NCBI RefSeq assembly: GCF_030719295.1
Contig: NZ_CP120997.1
Location: 5,777,501-5,841,500 of the forward strand
Source of the DNA: Streptomyces sp. Mut1
Lineage (GTDB): Bacteria > Actinomycetota > Actinomycetes > Streptomycetales > Streptomycetaceae
Direction of reading: 5' to 3'
DNA length: 64,000 bases
Shown here: one piece after another, positions 11,160 through 19,889 of the stretch
Numbering within the stretch: position 1 is the first letter of the stretch
Layout: each line of letters opens with the position of its first letter
Made by a program: the position numbers and the translations under genes
Notes under the pieces: model-generated
The model's input: the letters and a program-made list of their open reading frames with translations, nothing else
Told to the model about the DNA's origin: nothing
Database searches by the model: none

Positions 11160-13613
11160 GTGACGAGCACCGAAGTGACCACCGAATCCGAGGACTCGGG
11201 ACCCAGCGGCTACGCGGCGGCCCGGCTGCGCCTTCTCCAGGAGAAGGAGCGGTCCGGGCCGCCGCGCCGTGCGGCCCTCGCCACGCTCACCGACACCTGG
11301 CTGACCGCCCTGTTCACCACCGCGGCCGAACACGCCGGAGTCCGGGGCGCCGCCCTCGTCGCCGTCGGCGGCTACGGCAGGGGCGAACTCTCCCCGCGCA
11401 GCGACCTCGACCTGCTCCTCCTGCACGACGGCACCGCCGACGCCGCGGCCGTGGCCGCGCTCGCCGACCGGATCTGGTACCCCGTCTGGGACCTCGGCCT
11501 GGCCCTCGACCACTCCGTCCGCACCCCCGCCGAAGCCCGGAAGACCGCCGGCGAGGACCTCAAGGTCCAGCTCGGACTGCTCGACGCCCGGCCCGTCGCC
11601 GGCGACCTCGGCCTCGTCGCCTCCCTGCGCACCGCGATCCTCGCCGACTGGCGCAACCAGGCCCCCGAACGCCTGCCCGCACTCCACGAACTCTGCACCG
11701 AACGCGCCGAACGCCAGGGCGAGCTCCCATTCCTCCTGGAACCCGACCTCAAGGAGGCCAGGGGCGGCCTGCGCGACGCCACCGCCCTGCGCGCCGTCGC
11801 CGCCTCCTGGGTCGCCGACGCCCCCCGCGAAGGGCTCGCCGAGGCCCGCCGCGTCCTGCTCGACACCCGCGACGCCCTCCACCTCACCACCGGCCGCGCC
11901 ACCGACCGCCTCGCCCTCCAGGAACAGGACCAGGTCGCCGAAGCCCTCGGCCTCCTCGACGCCGACGCCCTGCTGCGCCAGGTCTACGAGGCCGCCCGCA
12001 CCGTCTCCTACGCCACCGACGTCACCTGGCGCGAGGTCAACCGGGTGCTGCGCGCCCGCTCGGCCCGGCCCCGGCTGCGGGCCCTGCTCGGCGGCGGACG
12101 CGGCCCGGCCCCCGACCGCACCCCGCTCGCCGACGGCGTGGTCGAGGCCGACGGCGAGGCGGTGCTCGCCCGCACCGCACGCCCCGAACGCGACGCCGTG
12201 CTCGTCCTGCGGGCCGCCGCCGCGGCCGCCCAGTCCGGACTGCCCCTCTCCCGCCACGTCGTCCGCCACCTCGCCACCACCGCGAAGCCGCTCCCGGTGC
12301 CGTGGCCCGCCGAGGCGCGCGAGGAACTCGTCACCCTCCTCGGCGCGGGCGAGGCCACCGTCCCCGTCTGGGAAGCACTGGAGGCCGAGGGACTGATCAC
12401 CCGGCTCCTGCCCGACTGGGAACGGGTCCACTGCCGCCCCCAGCGCAACCCCGTCCACACCTGGACCGTCGACCGCCACCTCGTCGAGACGGCCGTCCGC
12501 GCCTCCTCGCTCACCCGCCGCGTCGGCCGCCCCGACCTGCTCCTCGTCGCCGCCCTGCTGCACGACATCGGCAAGGGCTGGCCGGGCGACCACTCCGTCG
12601 CCGGCGAGGTCATCGCCCGCGACATGGCCGCCCGGACCGGCTTCGACCGGCACGACGTGGGCGTCATCGCCACCCTCGTACGCCACCACCTGCTGCTCAT
12701 CGAGACCGCCACCCGCCGCGATCTGGACGACCCGGCCACCGTCCGCGCCGTCGCCGACGCGGTCGGCAGCGCCGCCACCCTGGAGCTGCTGCACGCCCTG
12801 ACCGAGGCCGACGCCCTCGCCACCGGGCCCGCCGCCTGGTCCGCCTGGCGCGCCTCCCTCGTCACCGAACTCGTCAGACGCGTCGCCCAGGTCCTGGCCG
12901 GTGAGGCCCCCGAGGAACCCGAACCCGCCGCCCCCGGCGCCGAGCAGGAACGCCTCGCCATCGAGGCCCTGCGCACCGGCGAACCCGTCCTCGCCCTGCA
13001 CACCCGGCCCGAGACCCCGCACGAGGAAGGCGCCCCGGAGCCGGTCGGCGTCGAACTCCTCATCGCGCTCCGGGACCGGCCGGGAGTCCTGCCCGCCGCC
13101 GCCGGGGTCCTCGCCCTGCACCGCCTCACCGTGCGCGCCGCCGACCTGAGGGCCGTGGAACTGCCCACGGAGCTGGGCGACACCGCGGACCTGCTGCTGC
13201 TCAGCTGGCGGGTCGCCGCCGAGTACGGCTCGCTGCCCCAGGCGGCCCGGCTGCGCGCCGACCTCGTACGCGCCCTGGACGGCTCCCTGGACATCCCGGC
13301 CCGCCTCGCCGAACGCGAGGCCGCCTATCCCAGGCGGCGCGGGGTGAAGGCCCCGCCGCCCAGGGTGACGGTGGCGGCGGCCGGCTCCCGTCTCGCCACG
13401 GTGATCGAGGTCCGCGCCCAGGACGCCCCCGGCCTGCTGCACCGCATCGGCCACGCGCTGGAGCGCAGCACGGTGCGGGTGCGCAGCGCGCATGTGTCGA
13501 CGCTCGGGGCGAACGCGGTGGACACGGTCTACGTCACGGACGCGGACGGTGCACCGCTGTCCGCGAAACGGGCGGCGCAGCTGGCCCAGGAGGTCGAGAA
13601 GGCGCTCGGCTGA
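11160..13613 (+). CDS. glnD: PII adenylyl/uridylyltransferase GlnD
   Basis: An 817-residue enzyme modifying PII. Domain order is as expected: nucleotidyltransferase with GGYGRGELSPRSDLDLLLL near residues 63-81, the GlnD-type helical domain, an HD phosphohydrolase domain with LLHDIGKGWPGDHS near residue 464, and two C-terminal ACT domains (around 640-720 and 740-815). In actinomycetes the enzyme adenylylates GlnK rather than uridylylating it. GTG start at 11160. Third gene of amtB-glnK-glnD and shorter than the enterobacterial enzyme, as usual in Streptomyces. Confidence 0.95.
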   Translation: MTSTEVTTESEDSGPSGYAAARLRLLQEKERSGPPRRAALATLTDTWLTALFTTAAEHAGVRGAALVAVGGYGRGELSPRSDLDLLLLHDGTADAAAVAALADRIWYPVWDLGLALDHSVRTPAEARKTAGEDLKVQLGLLDARPVAGDLGLVASLRTAILADWRNQAPERLPALHELCTERAERQGELPFLLEPDLKEARGGLRDATALRAVAASWVADAPREGLAEARRVLLDTRDALHLTTGRATDRLALQEQDQVAEALGLLDADALLRQVYEAARTVSYATDVTWREVNRVLRARSARPRLRALLGGGRGPAPDRTPLADGVVEADGEAVLARTARPERDAVLVLRAAAAAAQSGLPLSRHVVRHLATTAKPLPVPWPAEAREELVTLLGAGEATVPVWEALEAEGLITRLLPDWERVHCRPQRNPVHTWTVDRHLVETAVRASSLTRRVGRPDLLLVAALLHDIGKGWPGDHSVAGEVIARDMAARTGFDRHDVGVIATLVRHHLLLIETATRRDLDDPATVRAVADAVGSAATLELLHALTEADALATGPAAWSAWRASLVTELVRRVAQVLAGEAPEEPEPAAPGAEQERLAIEALRTGEPVLALHTRPETPHEEGAPEPVGVELLIALRDRPGVLPAAAGVLALHRLTVRAADLRAVELPTELGDTADLLLLSWRVAAEYGSLPQAARLRADLVRALDGSLDIPARLAEREAAYPRRRGVKAPPPRVTVAAAGSRLATVIEVRAQDAPGLLHRIGHALERSTVRVRSAHVSTLGANAVDTVYVTDADGAPLSAKRAAQLAQEVEKALG

Positions 13614-13723
13614 GCCTCGCCCCCCGGCGAGTGCCGGGCGCGGGCTTGGCGTCGTCCGGCGTCCGGATACCCTGGGAACCGACCGACTCCACCCGCCCCC
13701 GACCCTGAGGACCGACGAGCGCC

Positions 13724-15277
13724 GTGTTCGATACTCTCTCCGACCGCCTTGCCGCGACTTTCAAGAACCTCCGGGGCAAGGGCCGCTTGTCCGAGGCGGA
13801 CATCGACGCCACGGCTCGCGAGATCCGTATCGCCCTGCTCGAAGCCGACGTGGCGCTGCCCGTCGTCCGGTCCTTCATCGCCAACGTCAAGGAGCGGGCG
13901 CGCGGCGTCGAGGTCTCCCAGGCGCTGAATCCGGCGCAGCAGGTCGTCAAGATCGTCAACGAGGAGCTCATCGCCATCCTCGGCGGCGAGACCCGGCGGC
14001 TGCGGTTCGCCAAGAACCCGCCCACCGTGATCATGCTCGCCGGCCTCCAGGGTGCCGGTAAGACGACCCTCGCCGGAAAGCTCGGCCTCTGGCTCAAGGG
14101 CCAGGGCCACTCCCCGCTGCTCGTCGCCTGTGACCTCCAGCGCCCCAACGCCGTCAACCAGCTGAGCGTCGTCGCCGACCGCGCCGGGGTCGCGGTGTAC
14201 GCCCCCGAGCCGGGCAACGGCGTGGGCGACCCGGTCAAGGTCGCCAAGGACTCCATCGAGTACGCGAAGACCAAGGTCCACGACATCGTCATCGTGGACA
14301 CCGCAGGCCGCCTCGGCATCGACCAGGAGCTGATGCGGCAGGCCGCGGACATCCGCGACGCCGTCAGCCCGGACGAGATCCTCTTCGTGGTCGACGCGAT
14401 GATCGGTCAGGACGCGGTCAACACCGCCGAGGCCTTCCGCGACGGCGTCGGCTTCGACGGGGTGGTCCTCTCCAAGCTCGACGGTGACGCCCGCGGTGGC
14501 GCGGCCCTGTCGATCGCCCACGTCACGGGCAAGCAGATCATGTTCGCGTCGAACGGCGAGAAGCTCGAGGACTTCGACGCCTTCCACCCGGACCGCATGG
14601 CCTCCCGCATCCTCGACATGGGTGACCTGCTCACCCTGATCGAGCAGGCGGAGAAGACGTTCAGCCAGGAAGAGGCCGCCAAAATGGCCTCCAAGCTGTC
14701 GTCGAGCAAGGGCGGCAAGGACTTCACGCTCGACGACTTCCTGGCCCAGATGGAGCAGGTCCGCAAGATGGGCTCCATCTCCAAGCTGCTCGGCATGCTG
14801 CCCGGCATGGGGCAGATCAAGGACCAGATCAACAACATCGACGAGCGCGACGTCGACCGCACCGCCGCGATCATCAAGTCGATGACCCCGAAGGAGCGCG
14901 CCGAGCCGACGATCATCAACGGCTCGCGGCGCGCCCGTATCGCCAAGGGCTCCGGCGTCGAGGTCAGCGCCGTGAAGAACCTGGTCGAGCGGTTCTTCGA
15001 GGCCCGCAAGATGATGTCGAAGATGGCGCAGGGCGGCGGCATGCCGGGGATGCCCGGGGTGCCGGGCATGGGCGGTGGGCCCGGTCGGCAGAAGAAGCAG
15101 GTCAAGCAGGCCAAGGGCAAGCGCAAGAGCGGCAACCCGATGAAGCGCAAGGCCGAGGAGCAGGCCGCCGCGGCCCGCCGCGAGCAGGCGGCGCAGGGCG
15201 GCGTCCCCGGCCTGCCGGCCGGCCAGGACGCTCAGGACTTCGAGCTGCCCGACGAGTTCAAGAAGTTCATGGGCTGA
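13724..15277 (+). CDS. ffh: Signal recognition particle protein Ffh
   Basis: A 517-residue SRP54 homologue. N-domain helices (MFDTLSDRLAATFKNL) precede the G domain with G1 GLQGAGKTTLAGKLG, DTAGRLGID and SKLDGDARGG. The M domain follows, ending in a Met/Gly-rich flexible run (MPGMPGVPGMGGG) and a basic stretch. Ffh with 4.5S RNA binds signal sequences on ribosomes and delivers them to FtsY. GTG start. Directly followed by a perfect 20-bp terminator. Confidence 0.97.
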   Translation: MFDTLSDRLAATFKNLRGKGRLSEADIDATAREIRIALLEADVALPVVRSFIANVKERARGVEVSQALNPAQQVVKIVNEELIAILGGETRRLRFAKNPPTVIMLAGLQGAGKTTLAGKLGLWLKGQGHSPLLVACDLQRPNAVNQLSVVADRAGVAVYAPEPGNGVGDPVKVAKDSIEYAKTKVHDIVIVDTAGRLGIDQELMRQAADIRDAVSPDEILFVVDAMIGQDAVNTAEAFRDGVGFDGVVLSKLDGDARGGAALSIAHVTGKQIMFASNGEKLEDFDAFHPDRMASRILDMGDLLTLIEQAEKTFSQEEAAKMASKLSSSKGGKDFTLDDFLAQMEQVRKMGSISKLLGMLPGMGQIKDQINNIDERDVDRTAAIIKSMTPKERAEPTIINGSRRARIAKGSGVEVSAVKNLVERFFEARKMMSKMAQGGGMPGMPGVPGMGGGPGRQKKQVKQAKGKRKSGNPMKRKAEEQAAAARREQAAQGGVPGLPAGQDAQDFELPDEFKKFMG

Positions 15278-15291
15278 CAGCCCGGACGGCT

Positions 15292-15336
15292 CACGCGTGA
15301 GGGGCGCCCACTCCCGGTGGGCGCCCCTCACGCGTG
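15292..15336. terminator. Strong terminator between ffh and the convergent yhf-like operon
   Basis: Perfect 20-bp inverted repeat (15292-15311 with 15317-15336) around a 5-nt loop TCCCG, 14 bp after the ffh stop and 12 bp before the end of the leftward operon. It can serve both strands. Confidence 0.9.
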
Positions 15337-15348
15337 TCCCGACAGGCC

Positions 15349-16590
15349 CTAAGCCGCCCGCCGGCCCGTCCGCAGCTCCCGGCCGTTGGCCAGGCCCTCC
15401 GGGTCCAGCGACAGGGACACGGCGGCCGTCGCGCCGACATCCGCCAGGCTCCCCGCGTCCGGCAGCAGCTCCGCGCCGTCCGCGCCGGGCCGGTGGATGA
15501 GGACGGGGACGTACTCGCGGGTGTGGAAGGCGTGCCCGGCCGTCGGGTCGTTGCCGTGGTCGGCGGTCACGATGAGGCGGTCACCCGGTGCGTCGAGCAG
15601 GGCGACGAGCGCGGCCAGGCCCGCGTCGACCTGTTCCAGGAGACGTCCGTAGCGCTCGGTGTCCTGCTGGTGTCCGGCCAGGTCCGTCTCCTGGACGTTG
15701 GAGACCACCAGACCGTCGCCGGGGGCGCGTACCGCTTCGAGGGTGTGCGTGAGGACGTCGGCGGTGTCCACGGCGGGGTGCCGGGCCGCGGCGTCGCAGA
15801 CCAGGATGTCGGCGGCCTTGCCCACCAGGGTGACGGGGATGCCCGCGCGGGCAGCCAGGTCGGGGAGCTGGCGGGCGTGGTCGATCCGGGCACCCAGGTG
15901 CCGCACTTCGAGGCCGCCGTTGCGGTAGAAGCCGGTGGCGGGGGTGTCGAGGCCGACCGTGCCCTCCTCGCCGGCCCGCACGAAGCGCTCCAGCGGGTCG
16001 TCCGCGTGTCCGCCGACCGCGATGACCCGGGCCACGGGGGCGACGGTGCGTACCGTGCGGGCCACGGCGAGGATGCCGTCCGGCCCGTCGAACGGCAGGT
16101 CCTCCAGCCGCCCGGAGGCGTTCCAGTTGATGCCCGGGTCGGCCTCCAGGTTGTCGTGGACCAGGACCGCGCCGTCGACGACCAGGAGCGGCTTGCCGTC
16201 CAGCCGGCCGACCCGGTGACCGGCCTCTTCGAGGGCGGCGGTCACCTCGTCGATGTGGTCGGCGAGCCGGGCGACGGTCACCCGGCTGAAGTCGGCCCCC
16301 ATCATGGTCTGGTGACCGGCGAAGGTGTCGGCGCCCGGATAGCCGAGGGCCGCCCGGCCCGCCGCGACGGGCAGGTGGGTGCGCCGGGCGAGATCGGGGT
16401 GCGGGTGGACGAGTCCGAGGCCCAGCGAGCCCAGCACAGGCAGCCGCAGCGGGCGGCCGAACGCCTCCCGGCAGTGGTCCAGCACATGTCCGCAGGTGTC
16501 GGCGGTCGGATCGCCGGGGCGCGCGGTGCCCGCGTCGGGCATGGCGCCGATGCCGAATCCGTCGATCACGACGATGACGGTCTTGGCCAT
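15349..16590 (-). CDS. yhfW: Phosphopentomutase-like enzyme of the alkaline phosphatase superfamily (YhfW family)
   Basis: A 413-residue metalloenzyme resembling DeoB. The metal-binding Asp10 in VIDGFGIGAMPDA, the probable phospho-acceptor Thr95 in AGHQTMMG and the C-terminal TADHGNDPTAGHAFHTRE metal cluster are all present. Deoxyribose phosphopentomutase has GKDTTTGHWE at the Thr site, so this variant likely moves phosphate on a different sugar or acid. It is the last gene of the leftward eight-gene operon, preceded by GAGGAGG 8 nt before the ATG and only 11 bp from the PLP racemase-like gene. The name follows E. coli YhfW, whose product I do not know with certainty. Confidence 0.8.
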   Translation of the reverse strand: MAKTVIVVIDGFGIGAMPDAGTARPGDPTADTCGHVLDHCREAFGRPLRLPVLGSLGLGLVHPHPDLARRTHLPVAAGRAALGYPGADTFAGHQTMMGADFSRVTVARLADHIDEVTAALEEAGHRVGRLDGKPLLVVDGAVLVHDNLEADPGINWNASGRLEDLPFDGPDGILAVARTVRTVAPVARVIAVGGHADDPLERFVRAGEEGTVGLDTPATGFYRNGGLEVRHLGARIDHARQLPDLAARAGIPVTLVGKAADILVCDAAARHPAVDTADVLTHTLEAVRAPGDGLVVSNVQETDLAGHQQDTERYGRLLEQVDAGLAALVALLDAPGDRLIVTADHGNDPTAGHAFHTREYVPVLIHRPGADGAELLPDAGSLADVGATAAVSLSLDPEGLANGRELRTGRRAA

Positions 16591-16601
16591 GGGGTGCCTC
16601 C

Positions 16602-17768
16602 TCAGCTCAGGGACCGGCCCTGGGCGTCGTACAGACCGTTGAGACGGGGCGCACCGGATGAGATTCCGGAGACGACGGCGACGGTCGAGCGGGTGACGAA
16701 GATCTGGGTGCGGAAGGCGAGCAGCGCGGTGTCGCCGATCCGGACCTCCTGGCCGGGGGCGGGCGCGTCGAGCAGCCGGTAGTAGTCGATGTTCTCGGCG
16801 GGCGCGTCCAGCACGTTCAGGCGTGCGCCGGTGCGCGGCAGCAGGGCGCTCCTGATGTGGGAGCGGGCGTAGAACCCGCCGCCGAAGACGGCGGGACGTC
16901 CGTCGTCCAGGGTGTGGGCGACCTCGGTGACGTACACGTAGGCGGGGGTCTCGGGCTGCGCCGGGTCGAGGGCGTGCAGCGGGGTCGTGCCGGTCAGGGC
17001 GTGGCCCGGCTCACCGTGGGTGGCGCCGAGGCCGGCGAGCAGCGGCAGGGAGGCCATCGAGGTGGCGCTGGGTGCGCTCAGCCCGAGATCCGTGTGGCCG
17101 CGGCCGGCGAGTGTCTCGCGGGCCTTGAGGGCGAGGGCGAAGTTGGGCGTGGCGTACGGGGCCCCGGTCGCCGGGTCGCACAGCACGCAGGGGAAGGCGG
17201 TGACCCCCGCGATCCGGATGCCGGGAAGCCGTTCGGCGGCGTCGGCGAAGGCGTCGAGCCCGGCGAGCGGGACGCCGCCCTCCTGGCCGGGGTAGACGCT
17301 CCCCTCGGCGCCTTCGAGCCGGATCAGGACGTCCTGGACGAACCCCAGCCGCCGCGCGGCGTCGGAGACCGCGCGGGCGTTGTCCAGGTCGTAGACGGTG
17401 ACGGTCTCGGGGCGCCACGCCAGCATCTCGGGCAGGGCGCGGCGCGGGATCTGGACGAGGTGGCCGAGGTTGCCGGCACGGGCGCCGGAGGCGTGCAGGG
17501 TGCGGGCCTCGGGCGGGTCGATGGCGGCGTACCGGGGGATGTGCCGGGCGATGGCCCGGATCAGCTCCGGGTTGCGGCCGAGCTGTTTGACGACGAACCA
17601 GAGGGAGACGCCCAGCCGGTCGGCCTCGGCGGCCAGCAGCGCGGCGTTGGCCTCGATGGCGTCCAGGTCCATCACATAGGTGTCCGGCGGGATCGCGCCC
17701 TCGTGGTGGAGTGCGGCCGCGGCCTCGACGAGCCCCGGATTGCGGGTCAGTACGGTGTCGAGAAACAC
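16602..17768 (-). CDS. yhfX: PLP-dependent alanine racemase/decarboxylase-fold enzyme (YhfX family)
   Basis: A 388-residue fold-type III PLP enzyme. The PLP lysine is probably Lys61 in WFVVKQLGRNPEL, replacing the VVKANAYGHG motif of alanine racemase. A barrel follows with FPCVLCD, GLSAPSATSM and GEPGHALTGTTPL, and a C-terminal beta domain. Family members act on amino acids or amino acid derivatives. The GTG at 17768 starts 2 bases after the stop of the preceding gene, giving tight coupling. It is one of two unrelated PLP enzymes in the operon. Substrate unknown. Confidence 0.8.
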   Translation of the reverse strand: MFLDTVLTRNPGLVEAAAALHHEGAIPPDTYVMDLDAIEANAALLAAEADRLGVSLWFVVKQLGRNPELIRAIARHIPRYAAIDPPEARTLHASGARAGNLGHLVQIPRRALPEMLAWRPETVTVYDLDNARAVSDAARRLGFVQDVLIRLEGAEGSVYPGQEGGVPLAGLDAFADAAERLPGIRIAGVTAFPCVLCDPATGAPYATPNFALALKARETLAGRGHTDLGLSAPSATSMASLPLLAGLGATHGEPGHALTGTTPLHALDPAQPETPAYVYVTEVAHTLDDGRPAVFGGGFYARSHIRSALLPRTGARLNVLDAPAENIDYYRLLDAPAPGQEVRIGDTALLAFRTQIFVTRSTVAVVSGISSGAPRLNGLYDAQGRSLS

Positions 17769-17770
17769 GG

Positions 17771-18886
17771 TCAGTGGTCCTTCGGGTCGTTCAGCGCGGC
17801 CAGCGAGCGGCGCAGGATTTCGATGACGAGGTCCGCGCCCGCCCGCATCGGGTTGATGCGCACGGTCCAGTCGGCCAGTTCGGGGGAGTCGTCCAGGGCG
17901 GAGCTGGACATCCGGTAGAAGAGCGGCGTGATCTCGTAACGGGAGTTGGAACCGACGGGGTAGGGGGCCGCGCCGAAGCGGGCGGCGACGGCGGGCAGTT
18001 CCCTGGCGACGGGCCGGTCGAGGCGGACGAGCAGGCACCGGTCCTGCGCGTTGGCGAGCCGGACCTCGGCGACCCCGGGCACCTCGCCCGCGGTCAGCCG
18101 CTCGGCGACCTCGGCACCGACCTGGGACTGCACGGACCACATGAGCGGTACGTGGGTGAGCGCGCGCAGCGCGTCGAGCGCCTGGTGCCCCTGGACCTGG
18201 CCGCCGCCGGAGTAGTTGTCGCGGCGGATGTGCTCGACCAGGTCGCGGGCGCCGACGACGATACCGACGCCCTCCGGGCCGTGCAGCTTGAACAGGGAGA
18301 AGCAGGAGGCGTCGGCGCCCAGTTCGACCCCGGCCGCCGGGGTGCGCATCACCGCGTAGTTGTCGTCGACGACGGTGCGGACGCCGGCGGCCCGGCAGGC
18401 GGAGAGGACCTCGCCGGGGTCGTAGGAGTCGGCGAGCCGCTGCCGGGTGTGCTGGACGTAGGCCCAGCGGAACCGGCCGGACTCCAGGGCCCCGCGCAGC
18501 TCGTCGGGGTCGTTGAAGTCGGCCTCGACGGTCTCGGCCCCGAGGCCGCGCAGCGTGACCTCGGTGGTGCGGTAGACCGGCGCCCGGTGGATGAGGAGGG
18601 GGTCGCCCGGCCGGACGGCTGCGGTGAGGGCGGCCCGGATCGCGCCGGTGCCCGCGCCCTGGACGAAGGCGGCGTCCTCGGCGCCGAAGAAGTCGGCGAG
18701 GACGGACTCGACGCGGGCGGTGGTGGCGGGGCGTCCGAGGCCGGGCACGACCCCGGCGTCGGAGGCGAACAGCTGCGGGCCCTCGAAGTGGCGGGCGGTG
18801 GCCTCGATGAGCCGGAACTGCCGGGCGACGGCATCGGCCGGGGCCACGGTCGGCAGCGGGAACGTCCGGGGGAGTACGGGGTTCAT
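17771..18886 (-). CDS. yhfS: PLP-dependent aminotransferase/lyase-fold enzyme (YhfS family)
   Basis: A 371-residue fold-type I PLP enzyme. The Schiff-base lysine is probably Lys200 in SLFKLHGPEG, the pyridine-binding Asp is at 174-175 (VVDDNYAV), and the cofactor phosphate loop is QGAGTGAIRAAL near residue 77. Similarity is to Cys/Met metabolism and cysteine desulfurase-like enzymes, but no reactive cysteine loop is evident. It starts 2 bp after the phosphotriesterase-like gene stops and is translationally linked on both sides. The reaction is unknown. Confidence 0.8.
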   Translation of the reverse strand: MNPVLPRTFPLPTVAPADAVARQFRLIEATARHFEGPQLFASDAGVVPGLGRPATTARVESVLADFFGAEDAAFVQGAGTGAIRAALTAAVRPGDPLLIHRAPVYRTTEVTLRGLGAETVEADFNDPDELRGALESGRFRWAYVQHTRQRLADSYDPGEVLSACRAAGVRTVVDDNYAVMRTPAAGVELGADASCFSLFKLHGPEGVGIVVGARDLVEHIRRDNYSGGGQVQGHQALDALRALTHVPLMWSVQSQVGAEVAERLTAGEVPGVAEVRLANAQDRCLLVRLDRPVARELPAVAARFGAAPYPVGSNSRYEITPLFYRMSSSALDDSPELADWTVRINPMRAGADLVIEILRRSLAALNDPKDH

Positions 18887-18888
18887 GG

Positions 18889-19842
18889 TCAGCTCTCTTC
18901 CACGTTCGCGCCGCTGAGGAAGCGCAGCGGATTGCGGCGGGTCAGCAGGTCGATCAGGTCGTCGTCCACGCCTGCCGCACGAACCTCGGGCAGAAAGCTC
19001 CCGAAGAGGTGGCCGTAGCCCTGGCCCCCCTCGGAGGTGAGGTAGCCGTGACGGGAGATGTCGCAGCTGAGCAGGGCCCGGTCGGCGTGTCCCGCCTCCA
19101 GCAGGGCGAGCAGGAGCCGCAGCCGGGTGTCGTCGCTCTGATAGCTGTCCTTGCCGACCGTGTCGAAAGCGACGTAGGCGCCGCTCGCGGCCAGCTCCCG
19201 GTGCACCGCGGGATCGTCCAGCAGGTCCTGATGGCCGAGGGAGATCCGGTGCGGGGGCAGTCCCTCGGCGGTGAGCAGTTCCAGCTGGGCGAGGCCGCCG
19301 CGGCCGAGCTGGGCGTGGGTGGCGACGGAGAGCCCGGTGGCGAGGGCGGCCCGCGCCGAGGCGCGGAGCACCTTGCTCTCCGGCGGCGCCGGGATGTCCC
19401 CGTGGCTGCCGATCTCGCCGAGGACGCCGGGGCGGATGCCGGTGGTGCCGATGCCGTCCTCGATCTCGCGGACGAGGGTGGCGGCCAGGTCCGCGACGCT
19501 GCCGCGGTCGATCTCGGGGGTGTGGAACGGCTCGTAGTACCAGCCGGTCGCGGCGACGACGGCGACCTGGGCGTCCCGGGAGATCCGGGCCAGGGTGCGC
19601 ACGTCGCGGCCCATGCCGCGACAGGTCAGCTCGACGACGAGGGCGAGTCCGTACTCCTCGCGGAGTGCGGCCAGTTCGGCGGTGACGGCGGCGGTGTGCC
19701 GGCCGGCGGCGAGCACGGCGCCGCCGTCACCCCGGTGGTCGAGGTCGAGTACGAGGTGTTCGTGGGCCAGGGCGGGGCCGCGTACCGCGTCGGGGGCGAT
19801 GTCTCCGAGGACGGTACGAAGCACGGGGGCGGGGCTGTTCAT
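18889..19842 (-). CDS. php: Phosphotriesterase-family metallohydrolase (Php family)
   Basis: A 317-residue TIM-barrel amidohydrolase-superfamily protein with a complete binuclear metal site: His27 and His29 (AHEHL), bridging Glu143 (LGEIGS), His176 (THAQLG), His204 (SLGHQD) and Asp261 (SCDISRHGY). Bacterial phosphotriesterase has a carboxylated lysine where Glu143 sits; glutamate is the state of the E. coli phosphotriesterase homology protein and related lactonases. The substrate is likely a lactone, ester or amide rather than a triester; this is inference. Part of the yhf-like operon. Confidence 0.87.
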   Translation of the reverse strand: MNSPAPVLRTVLGDIAPDAVRGPALAHEHLVLDLDHRGDGGAVLAAGRHTAAVTAELAALREEYGLALVVELTCRGMGRDVRTLARISRDAQVAVVAATGWYYEPFHTPEIDRGSVADLAATLVREIEDGIGTTGIRPGVLGEIGSHGDIPAPPESKVLRASARAALATGLSVATHAQLGRGGLAQLELLTAEGLPPHRISLGHQDLLDDPAVHRELAASGAYVAFDTVGKDSYQSDDTRLRLLLALLEAGHADRALLSCDISRHGYLTSEGGQGYGHLFGSFLPEVRAAGVDDDLIDLLTRRNPLRFLSGANVEES

Positions 19843-19889
19843 CGTGGGGGGTCCTTCTCGGGTCGGCCTGCGTGATCCGGGGCGCGGAG

